Part shown: positions 7,232 through 13,370 of the stretch, one piece after another
How positions within the stretch are numbered: the first letter of the stretch is position 1
Layout: each line of letters opens with the position of its first letter
Assembly (NCBI GenBank): GCA_964503885.1
Contig: CAZDCD010000046.1
Span: 1 to 13,370, forward strand
DNA from: CAZDCD01 sp964503885
Lineage (GTDB): Bacteria; Bacteroidota; Bacteroidia; Bacteroidales; UBA10428
Reading direction: 5' to 3'
Length of the DNA stretch: 13,370 nt
The notes under the pieces: model-generated
Told to the model about the DNA's origin: nothing
Databases searched by the model: none
Seen by the model: the letters and a program-made list of their open reading frames with translations, nothing else
Program-made: the position numbers and the translations under genes

Positions 7232-7648
7232 ATGCTTAAACTTGAAAGCAGGATCGGGGTCGTTCCGTTTTCGGATGAGACGGTTTTCAATTACCTGTCT
7301 GATTTCAGGAATTTCAGTGCTCTGATTCCCGGAGACAAAATAAAAAACTGGGAGGCCACGGCCGACACATGCCGGTTCAGTGCCGACATGATCGGTGAGG
7401 TCGGATTTAAGATCATCGAAAAGGAACCGTTCAAACTGATCAAAGTGACGGGAGACGAGCATACAAAGTATTCTTTTTTCCTCTGGATACAACTGAAAAA
7501 GGAAGGCGAAAAAGATACCCGCATTAAGCTTACCCTTCATGCAGAGATCAATCCCATGCTGCAGATGATGGCTAAAAAACCACTTCAGAATATCCTCGAT
7601 ATGCTGGTGGATCAGATTGAAAAGATCCGCTTTGAGAATGACGGATAA
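7232..7648 (+). CDS. SRPBCC (START/polyketide-cyclase fold) family protein
   Basis: This is a 138-residue cytoplasmic protein with no signal peptide. It begins MLKLESRIGVVPFSDETVFNYLSDFRNF, the usual opening strand and first helices of the SRPBCC helix-grip fold. Alternating beta-strand segments follow (about residues 45-105). A long C-terminal helix (about 110-135, MLQMMAKKPLQNILDMLVDQ) closes the fold. Such proteins bind hydrophobic ligands in a central cavity; no ligand or enzymatic activity can be inferred here. The ATG at 7232 lies 14 bp after the pyrE stop. An upstream in-frame ATG at 7181 would overlap pyrE and is less likely. Placement after pyrE recurs in Bacteroidota as I recall, but its link to pyrimidine synthesis is unknown. 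Confidence 0.8.
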   Translation: MLKLESRIGVVPFSDETVFNYLSDFRNFSALIPGDKIKNWEATADTCRFSADMIGEVGFKIIEKEPFKLIKVTGDEHTKYSFFLWIQLKKEGEKDTRIKLTLHAEINPMLQMMAKKPLQNILDMLVDQIEKIRFENDG

Positions 7649-7661
7649 CATATATAAAAAA

Positions 7662-7692
7662 AGACTGTCTCAATTTACTCATGAAACAGTCT
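7662..7692 (-). terminator. Hairpin terminator of hppA between convergent genes
   Basis: AGACTGTCTCA (7662-7672) pairs with TGAAACAGTCT (7682-7692), giving an 11-bp stem with one mismatch around a 9-base loop. Read on the minus strand, the stem is followed directly by a run of seven T residues (7661-7655). This is a good intrinsic terminator for hppA. Read on the plus strand, only a broken T tract follows, so it would terminate the pyrE operon less well. Confidence 0.7.
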
Positions 7693-7716
7693 CCTTCTGT
7701 TTTATTCAGTACTCTA

Positions 7717-10020
7717 TCAGGCTCCGAAAAATCCGAATGTTACGGTAAGTCCGGCCATTACCACCGAAACCATTGTCATCAGCTTGATGAGAATATTGAG
7801 TGAAGGTCCGGAAGTGTCTTTGAACGGGTCACCCACCGTGTCGCCAACCACACCGGCCTTGTGGGCATCGCTTCCTTTTCCGCCGAAATTGCCTTTTTCA
7901 ATGTACTTTTTGGCATTGTCCCATGCACCGCCGGCATTGTTAAGCATGCACGCCAGGGTGAACCCTGTTGTAAGACCACCTGCAAGCAATCCCACTACAC
8001 CTGAAACGCCGAGGAATATACCAACGGTTACAGGCACAATGATGGCCAGCAGAGACGGTACAAGCATTTCACGCTGGGCACCCTTGGTGGAGATGGCCAC
8101 ACATTTTGCATATTCAGGAGTACTGGTACCTTCCATGATACCGGGTATTTCTTTAAACTGGCGGCGGACTTCATCAACCATAGCACCTGCAGCGCGACCG
8201 ACAGCCTTCATAGTCATGGCACAGAAAACAAAAGCCATCATGGCGCCGAGGAAGATGCCGCCCAACAGCAACGGGTTGAATAATGACAGGTCATAGGCTT
8301 TTGAGAAATCCTTCACATTGGCTGTGACAAGGTTTATGGCATTGTCGGGGATGGATGCGAGACTTGCCTTTGTGGTATAAAATACCACTTCACCCTTGGC
8401 AATGATCCCGTCGGTTTTGTCGGCAACTTTCGTAAGCCATAACCTTACTTCTTCCATATAGGCAGCCAGCAGTGCCATTGCAGTGAGTGCGGCAGAACCG
8501 ATAGCAAATCCTTTACCGGTTGCAGCCGTAGTGTTTCCAAGCATATCCAGCGCATCGGTGCGTTCACGCACTTCTTTCGGAAGGTGCGACATTTCAGCAT
8601 TCCCTCCGGCATTGTCGGCTATAGGGCCAAATGCATCGGTGGCAAGGGTGATCCCCAGTGTGGAGAGCATACCCACCGCGGCGAATCCGATCCCGTAAAC
8701 ACCAATTGAAAAATTATGAAAACCGCCGGCAAAACCAAATGCCGCCAGAATACCTGCTACAATTGTTATTACGGGGATCCACGTAGAGAACATTCCCACG
8801 GCAATCCCGTCAATGATAGTTGTTGCCGGGCCCTGGAGTGCCTGTTTGGCAATACCCCTGGTTGGTTTGTATTCATCCGAGGTAAAATATTCCGTTCCCT
8901 GTCCGATAATCACACCGGCAACCAATCCGGCAACCACCGAACCGCAGATGCCCCAGGTGATCCAACCGGCATAGGCCATAATGGCCATGGCAACCAGGAT
9001 GAAAAAGGAGCTGCCGCCTGTGCCCAGCAACAATGCATTCAGCAGGTTTTTCTGGGTGGCTGACTCCCTGGCGCGTACCATGAAAATGCCCAGGATCGAA
9101 AGGACGATACCAACAGCGGCTACGATCATCGGAGCTATTACTGCTTTTTCAAGGGTAAGTACCGAATTGTCAAGCACCACTGCAGGCAGGGCAGAACCCA
9201 GGGCAGCTGTTGCAAGAATAGAACCGCAATACGATTCGTAAAGGTCAGCGCCCATACCGGCAACATCACCCACATTATCACCCACATTATCGGCAATGGT
9301 TGCAGGATTTCTCGGATCGTCTTCAGGAATGCCCGCTTCCACTTTACCTACAAGGTCAGCGCCGACATCGGCTGCTTTGGTATATATGCCGCCACCTACA
9401 CGGGCAAATAATGCCTGTGTGGATGCACCCATCCCGAAAGTAAGCATGGTTGCAGTAATCTCGAATAACTTATGCGATTCATCGGTACCGGCTTTTACAA
9501 ATACCAGACCCAGGAATTTCAATCCGGCTTCCATATTTTCAGGAGTATAAATCACCTTATTCAGGAAAGTGAACCATAATGCAATATCAAGCAGGCCAAA
9601 GCCAACAACTACAAGTCCCATTACCGCACCGCTGCGAAACGCAACCTGGAGACCCTTATTCAGCGATTGTGTTGCTCCCTGTGCTGTTCTTGCCGATGCA
9701 TGGGTAGCTGTTTTCATGCCCAGGTACCCGCATAGTCCCGAGAAAAACCCCCCGGTAAGAAAGGCGACAGGCACAAAAGGATTCTGAACCCCGAAATAGG
9801 CCAGCATTGCCAGAATAACAGCAAGAACCAGAAAAACAATGGTCACCACTCTGTACTGCCTTTTCAGGTAAGCCATGGCTCCTTCCCTTACATACTGTGC
9901 AATTTCTTTCATCCTGTCAGAACCTTCGGAATTTTTCATCATGCCTTTGAAGAACACATATGCAAAAACCAACGCAAGGACAGAACCAATCGGAATGATC
10001 CAAAATATCGAACTAAACAT
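7717..10020 (-). CDS. hppA: Membrane-bound ion-pumping pyrophosphatase, K+-dependent type
   Basis: This enzyme hydrolyses pyrophosphate and pumps H+ and/or Na+ across the inner membrane. The 767-residue protein is full length for the family and rich in membrane helices from residue 3 onward. Active-site stretches are intact: TKAADVGADLVGKVEAGIPE (214-233), DDPRNPATIADNVGDNVGD (234-252), TDAFGPIADNAGGNAEM (461-477) and GDTVGDPFKDTSGPS (about 726-740). GNTTAATGKG (495-504) has Ala where K+-independent enzymes have Lys, marking the K+-dependent class. That class includes Na+ pumps and the dual Na+/H+ pumps described from Bacteroides, so the transported ion is not certain. A -7 box lies about 140 bp upstream, and a hairpin terminator follows the stop. 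The long plus-strand open frames across it are shadows. Confidence 0.97.
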   Translation of the reverse strand: MFSSIFWIIPIGSVLALVFAYVFFKGMMKNSEGSDRMKEIAQYVREGAMAYLKRQYRVVTIVFLVLAVILAMLAYFGVQNPFVPVAFLTGGFFSGLCGYLGMKTATHASARTAQGATQSLNKGLQVAFRSGAVMGLVVVGFGLLDIALWFTFLNKVIYTPENMEAGLKFLGLVFVKAGTDESHKLFEITATMLTFGMGASTQALFARVGGGIYTKAADVGADLVGKVEAGIPEDDPRNPATIADNVGDNVGDVAGMGADLYESYCGSILATAALGSALPAVVLDNSVLTLEKAVIAPMIVAAVGIVLSILGIFMVRARESATQKNLLNALLLGTGGSSFFILVAMAIMAYAGWITWGICGSVVAGLVAGVIIGQGTEYFTSDEYKPTRGIAKQALQGPATTIIDGIAVGMFSTWIPVITIVAGILAAFGFAGGFHNFSIGVYGIGFAAVGMLSTLGITLATDAFGPIADNAGGNAEMSHLPKEVRERTDALDMLGNTTAATGKGFAIGSAALTAMALLAAYMEEVRLWLTKVADKTDGIIAKGEVVFYTTKASLASIPDNAINLVTANVKDFSKAYDLSLFNPLLLGGIFLGAMMAFVFCAMTMKAVGRAAGAMVDEVRRQFKEIPGIMEGTSTPEYAKCVAISTKGAQREMLVPSLLAIIVPVTVGIFLGVSGVVGLLAGGLTTGFTLACMLNNAGGAWDNAKKYIEKGNFGGKGSDAHKAGVVGDTVGDPFKDTSGPSLNILIKLMTMVSVVMAGLTVTFGFFGA

Positions 10021-10159
10021 AATGGTATGATTTTATTGATTTAACATTGAGGTTTTCAAACAAAACAAGGTGAAGCACAACAACGGTGAAAAGGCAAATA
10101 AATGTCTGATATTTAATAATTTGCAAACTCACCAGTTGCATAAATTTTAAAATAAGCTG

Positions 10160-10167
10160 CAAATATA
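10160..10167 (-). promoter_or_regulatory. Putative -7 box for hppA
   Basis: On the minus strand the bases read TATATTTG, a full TAnnTTTG match. It would give an hppA leader of roughly 135 nt, long enough for regulation, but I recognise no riboswitch or strong hairpin in the leader. No convincing TTG -33 element is visible. Confidence 0.5.
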
Positions 10168-10249
10168 CGTAAATTTTAATATCCCGATAAAAAGAATGGG
10201 TTGATTTACATCATCCCGGCAGGTCACTGAGGAATACTTTGCAATCAAT

Positions 10250-10265
10250 TGACACATAAGTGTCA
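10250..10265. repeat. Perfect 6-bp inverted repeat, operator-like
   Basis: TGACAC (10250-10255) and GTGTCA (10260-10265) form a perfect dyad around ATAA. It lies about 230 bp upstream of the hppA start and about 80 bp upstream of the putative hppA -7 box. It could be a regulator site or a chance palindrome. No regulator gene is nearby. Confidence 0.3.
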
Positions 10266-10486
10266 GATTAATAATGAATAACGATTGATAAATATACTAA
10301 TTTGTTTCATTCTAAATAATTTTTTCCGGATACACCTCCACATTTCAGGCATTCATACGGAATATTTATTGGAAAAAAAAGATCATACCGGGCATTTGAA
10401 GGGGATGTCCGGGAGAATTCAGGATAATAGGACAGAGTGAATATCCAGGGTTTGCAAGTGGCGTAATCTAATCAGGTAAATTTGGA

Positions 10487-10544
10487 GAGTAATCAGCAAT
10501 CGGTCCCGCCAAGGCGGGATCTTCGCTGCGCTTCGATAATCGGT
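10487..10544 (+). repeat. Dispersed GC-hairpin repeat, copy B
   Basis: This is the inverted partner of the element at 5-55: 41 of 42 bases match over 10503-10544. GAGTAATCA (10487-10495) is also shared and is separated from the core by a 7-base insertion absent from copy A. The internal hairpin is TCCCGCC (10504-10510), AA, GGCGGGA (10513-10519). Both copies lie in gene-free DNA. Confidence 0.8.
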
Positions 10545-10600
10545 AAATCAGTATGATGCGTTCACCATAACAGCCGGTTCCTGCGTGGCCGGCAGGCAGG

Positions 10601-10697
10601 GCTTCGTCGATTTGCTCCTCGCAATGACCATTTTTCGAAGCAGCATAAATAAAAACCCTTAGTAGTTTTTGTCATTGGGAGCGAAGCAAAGCAATCT
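10601..10697. repeat. Inverted pair of GTCATTG-type intergenic repeats
   Basis: The left arm (10601-10628) read on the minus strand is GTCATTGCGAGGAGC followed by AAATCGACGAAGC. The right arm (10671-10697) reads GTCATTGGGAGCGAAGC followed by AAAGCAATCT. Both resemble a GTCATTGCGAGGAGCGAAG-like intergenic repeat that I recall from many bacterial genomes. The innermost 7 bp pair perfectly (10622-10628 with 10671-10677). AAAAAC (10651-10656) and GTTTTT (10665-10670) add a central stem. The whole could fold as one imperfect hairpin of about 100 nt, as a small non-coding mobile element might. Confidence 0.55.
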
Positions 10698-10886
10698 ATC
10701 ACTATTACTAGTCGGATGTTTTATTAAAATTGTCCTATCCATTGCAGACTTTCACTGCTGCCACTGCGGACTATTATCTATCCGGCCCCGGTTCGTCTGA
10801 GTTTCGAGCAAGAACAAGAGACTGGAATATTGTAGGCAATTTTACTATGTAATTCCTCTTGCTCAATACTCACACTCAAACTGTTT

Positions 10887-12425
10887 CTATCCTGCCCAGC
10901 TTTCCCTGTCGAGGCTGCGGTAATTAATGGCTTCGGCAAGCTGCGCAGGTTCTATGTTTTCCGTACCCTCAAGGTCGGCAATAGTACGCGAAACCTTCAG
11001 GATGCGGTCATACGCCCTGGCAGAAAGTCCGAGTTTCTCCATAGCGGTTTTGATCAGGGCGATGCATTCGGCTGAAAGTCCGCAATAATCATTCAACATT
11101 GGGGTTGACATCTGGGAATTGCTGTGTATGCCGTTCTGGTCGTGGTACCGGAGTTCCTGAACTTTCCTTGCCTGCATCACACGTACCCGAACCGTCTCGC
11201 TATCTTCTGAAGAACGGCTTTCCGAGAGCTTATCAAAGGGCACCGGCACCACCTCGATGTGGATATCGATCCTGTCGAGCAGCGGGCCTGAAATTTTGTT
11301 CAGGTATTTTTGTACCACACCGCTGCTGCAGACACAGTCTTTTTCGGGATGGTTGTAATATCCGCACGGGCACGGGTTCATGGAAGCCACCAGCATGAAG
11401 CTGGCCGGGTATTCGATGGAGAACCTCGAACGCGAGATGGTGATCCTGCGGTCTTCAAGGGGCTGGCGCATCACCTCAAGGACCGTTCGTTTGAATTCGG
11501 GGAGTTCATCAAGGAACAGCACCCCGTTGTGAGCCAGTGAGATCTCGCCGGGTTGGGGAAATGAACCGCCGCCCACCAGGGCCACATCCGAAATGGTATG
11601 ATGGGGCGAACGGAAAGGCCGGGTGGTCATAAGCGATGTATCTTTGCCGATCTTACCGGCCACCGAATGAATTTTTGTGGTTTCAAGGGCTTCGTGCAGC
11701 GACAGGGGAGGCAGTATTGTGGCAAGCCTCTTGGCGAGCATGGTCTTGCCGGCACCGGGCGGACCTATCATGATGATGTTATGCCCGCCGGCCGCGGCAA
11801 TCTCCAGCGCCCGTTTTACATTTTCCTGTCCCTTCACATCATTGAAATCCACATCGTAATCGTTGATGTTGATCAGGAACTCATTCCGTGTATCCACGAT
11901 GGTTTGTTCCAATCCGGCAACACCATTCAAAAAATCAATGACCTGCCGGATGTTTTCCACCCCGTATACTTCCAGCTCATCCACCACAGCAGCTTCCCGG
12001 GCATTCTGCAGAGGTACGATAAATCCCCGGAATCCTTTCCTGCGGGCTTCGATGGCAATGGGCAACACCCCTTTAACCGGTTTCACACTGCCGTCGAGCG
12101 AGAGTTCGCCCATGATCACAAACCGGCCGAGCTTTTCGGGATTGATCTTCTCATCTGCAGCCAGTATACCTATAGCCAGGGGCAGGTCATACGATGAACC
12201 CTCTTTGCGGATGTCAGCCGGGGCCATATTGATGATCAGCTTCTTACCCGGGAACTTGAACCCGTTGTTCTTAAAAGCCGCCTCAATGCGGTGCTGGCTC
12301 TCCCTCACGGCATTGTCGGGAAGCCCGACCAGAAAAAAGTTAAAACCCTGTGATGCGTTGACTTCAATGGTAATGATGGTGGCATTGATCCCGTAAACGG
12401 CACTGCCGAATGTTTTGATTAACAT
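10887..12425 (-). CDS. comM: YifB/ComM family Mg-chelatase-like AAA+ ATPase
   Basis: ComM is a hexameric AAA+ motor that promotes branch migration when incoming DNA is integrated during natural transformation. Homologues are also widespread in species not known to be competent. The 512-residue protein has the family length and three parts. First is the N-terminal ChlI/Lon-protease-like domain (about 1-170, with NMAPADIRKEGSSYDLPLA at 66-84). Next is the AAA+ core with Walker A GPPGAGKT (221-228) and Walker B GVLFLDE (301-307). Last is the C-terminal Mg-chelatase helical domain (about 415-512). Four cysteines in CPCGYYNHPEKDCVC (352-366) are the usual family cluster and may bind metal. The start MLIKTFGSAVYGI is standard for the family. 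No Shine-Dalgarno sequence or clear -7 box is visible. It stands alone between two gene-free stretches. Confidence 0.95.
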   Translation of the reverse strand: MLIKTFGSAVYGINATIITIEVNASQGFNFFLVGLPDNAVRESQHRIEAAFKNNGFKFPGKKLIINMAPADIRKEGSSYDLPLAIGILAADEKINPEKLGRFVIMGELSLDGSVKPVKGVLPIAIEARRKGFRGFIVPLQNAREAAVVDELEVYGVENIRQVIDFLNGVAGLEQTIVDTRNEFLININDYDVDFNDVKGQENVKRALEIAAAGGHNIIMIGPPGAGKTMLAKRLATILPPLSLHEALETTKIHSVAGKIGKDTSLMTTRPFRSPHHTISDVALVGGGSFPQPGEISLAHNGVLFLDELPEFKRTVLEVMRQPLEDRRITISRSRFSIEYPASFMLVASMNPCPCGYYNHPEKDCVCSSGVVQKYLNKISGPLLDRIDIHIEVVPVPFDKLSESRSSEDSETVRVRVMQARKVQELRYHDQNGIHSNSQMSTPMLNDYCGLSAECIALIKTAMEKLGLSARAYDRILKVSRTIADLEGTENIEPAQLAEAINYRSLDRESWAG

Positions 12426-12735
12426 GGTAGCATTGAATTATAAAACAAAAATTACCAATAAACATTTTCAGCCACAAGATAAGAAAAATTTGTGAGGAAT
12501 TAAACTTACATGACTAATCATTATAACCTGATGTTCGGTCCTGCAAATGCCGCCTGGCACAGGGGAAAATGAACCGACACCTTCCAGGGCCGTATCTAAT
12601 AATAAATGATGCAGTAAAGTGGCGTATATATACTTGTTTATTTACAAATACAACATTTTAAATGCCCTAAAAACTACATTTTAGCGCATACAAATTCAAA
12701 AAGAAAATCCAAAGATTTTTAAACCCAAATGGATA
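12426..12735. other. 310-bp AT-rich region without a gene
   Basis: No coding frame is supported. The region includes the comM upstream sequence on the minus strand, a more GC-rich patch (about 12535-12595), a perfect palindrome GTATATATAC (12624-12633), and two copies of ACATTTTA (12653-12660 and 12676-12683), each preceded by C and one base. AAAATC (12704-12709) and GATTTT (12714-12719) form a weak AT stem just after the lipoprotein gene on the minus strand, a poor terminator candidate. Confidence 0.6.
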
Positions 12736-13233
12736 TTATTCCAATGCTTTATTAAGTTTAGGTATCTCCTCATTTTTAGGAATAAGTGCAGTACTCGAGA
12801 AATCAATCATCCAATTATCATCTGTTTTAATTAAATAATATACGTTTCGAAAAGGTATGTCCGGAGTGAACATGGGCATAAAATACTGGTCGACTGCAAC
12901 AGCTGATTTACCATCAGCAGCAACTTTTATAACCCGCTTACCAATAAGATTGATTTCAGGAGCCGTATCAGCAAGCATTTGTGTCCAGAGTTCCGTGATT
13001 TGTTTTTTATTCCAAAGTTCTGAAGGATCAGAGCCTAAACAAATCAAATCATCTGTAAAAAATGATGTCAGGGTTGCAACGTCCTGAGCTTGCATTGCCG
13101 AGTTAACTTTATCGACTAAATCATTGATGGCAGCTTTTTCTGCTTCAATATCAACAGATACAGTTTTAGGTGTTTGCTGGCAGGCAGTTATTGCCACCAT
13201 AGCCACTGATAGAATCAGATAGATTTTTTTCAT
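12736..13233 (-). CDS. SnoaL/DUF4440-like putative lipoprotein
   Basis: The 165-residue protein begins with a lipoprotein signal: MKKIYLILSVAMVAITAC, with lipobox ITAC and acylated Cys 18, so it should be anchored to a membrane facing the periplasm or the cell surface. Residues about 30-155 resemble the SnoaL/DUF4440 (NTF2-like) fold. They comprise an opening helix (EKAAINDLVDKVNSAMQAQD), then LTSFFTDDLICLG, a WTQMLAD helix and a set of strands ending NVYYLIKTDDNWMIDFSSTAL. Such folds bind small ligands or act as isomerases, dehydratases or immunity-type proteins; no function can be assigned. The gene and its flanks look more AT-rich than the rest of the window, which may mean it was acquired. 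A TAnnTTTG box lies about 80 bp upstream. Confidence 0.82.
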   Translation of the reverse strand: MKKIYLILSVAMVAITACQQTPKTVSVDIEAEKAAINDLVDKVNSAMQAQDVATLTSFFTDDLICLGSDPSELWNKKQITELWTQMLADTAPEINLIGKRVIKVAADGKSAVAVDQYFMPMFTPDIPFRNVYYLIKTDDNWMIDFSSTALIPKNEEIPKLNKALE

Positions 13234-13313
13234 AGTTGGATTTTTTTATAATGATAACCTGGAATTTGAAAATCATTCATATTGCGAAAGTTAAGAAATT
13301 AATAATCTAAAGT

Positions 13314-13321
13314 CAAATATA
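13314..13321 (-). promoter_or_regulatory. Putative -7 box for the SnoaL-like lipoprotein gene
   Basis: The minus strand reads TATATTTG, a full TAnnTTTG match, giving a leader of about 75 nt. The surrounding DNA is AT-rich, so chance matches are more likely here than elsewhere. Confidence 0.4.
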
Positions 13322-13370
13322 TTTAATTTACCATAGTTGTCTGTAAGCTTCATTAGAAATAGCCTGATAA

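Larger units (their letters stand above)
10021..10886. other. 866-bp region without a gene: promoter area plus repeat cluster
   Basis: Neither strand carries a supported coding frame. From left to right it holds the presumed hppA leader and -7 box (10021-10167), AT-rich DNA with a perfect short palindrome (10250-10265), an isolated plus-strand TAnnTTTG match (TAAATTTG, 10477-10484), copy B of the dispersed repeat (10487-10544), a GCCGGCAGGCAGG element (10588-10600), and an inverted pair of GTCATTG-type repeats (10601-10697). The final part (10700-10886), downstream of comM, has GAGCAAGA (10806-10813) facing TCTTGCTC (10857-10864), a weak long-loop hairpin. No clear intrinsic terminator for comM is seen. 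Confidence 0.7.

Noticed and set aside
7784..9787. Plus-strand open frames opposite hppA
   Set aside because: hppA is conserved end to end on the minus strand; the plus-strand frames are short, Pro/Ser/Thr-rich and lack motifs.
10601..10697. Possible CRISPR array or attC site
   Set aside because: There is only one inverted pair, with no regular spacers, no cas or integrase gene, and no core-site match.
11099..12396. Plus-strand open frames opposite comM
   Set aside because: They are antisense to a complete, well-conserved AAA+ gene and carry no domain.

Overview
This 13.4 kb window looks like chromosomal housekeeping DNA from an uncultured or little-studied member of the Bacteroidota, probably near the Bacteroidales. 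The grounds are: a ribosomal protein S16 with a very long Glu/Ala-rich tail; no clear Shine-Dalgarno sequence before any start codon; several TAnnTTTG -7 promoter boxes upstream of genes; a thioredoxin-fold protein with a DUF4369-like N-terminus; and the order Nudix gene, pyrE, SRPBCC gene, which I recall as common in this phylum. All of these are recognition from sequence; no search was run.

Layout. Positions 5-55 hold one copy of a dispersed GC-hairpin repeat. The translation operon rpsP-rimM (1554 to 116, minus strand) follows. Diverging from it is a 741-residue SLC12-type cation-chloride cotransporter homologue (1750-3975). Next on the plus strand are coaD (CoA synthesis, 4065-4529) and, overlapping it by one base, a secreted thioredoxin-fold protein that has lost the first redox cysteine (4529-5959). 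A Nudix hydrolase (6574 to 5954, minus) overlaps that gene tail to tail and diverges, with only 7 bp between start codons, from pyrE (6582-7217). A small SRPBCC protein (7232-7648) follows pyrE. A hairpin with a minus-strand T run separates it from the converging hppA, a membrane pyrophosphatase (10020 to 7717).

The 866 bp between hppA and comM carry no gene. They hold the hppA promoter region, a small perfect palindrome, a second, inverted copy of the repeat at the left edge, and a cluster of other repeat-like elements. comM/yifB (12425 to 10887, minus), an AAA+ ATPase linked to natural transformation, comes next. After 310 bp of AT-rich DNA without a gene there is a small SnoaL-like lipoprotein gene (13233 to 12736, minus), which looks more AT-rich than its neighbours.

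How it fits together. Most genes are independent core functions: ribosome assembly, CoA and pyrimidine synthesis, pyrophosphate-driven ion pumping and DNA uptake. The membrane pyrophosphatase would use pyrophosphate released by reactions such as those of CoaD and PyrE, although the latter two are cytoplasmic and the link is only metabolic. I see no CRISPR array, insertion sequence, phage gene, tRNA or rRNA, and no convincing undescribed multi-gene system. The points most worth a second look are the NKCC-like transporter with its cation-site residues kept, the Ser-for-Cys thioredoxin-fold protein, the pyrE promoter lying over the Nudix start codon, and the repeat cluster at 10487-10697.
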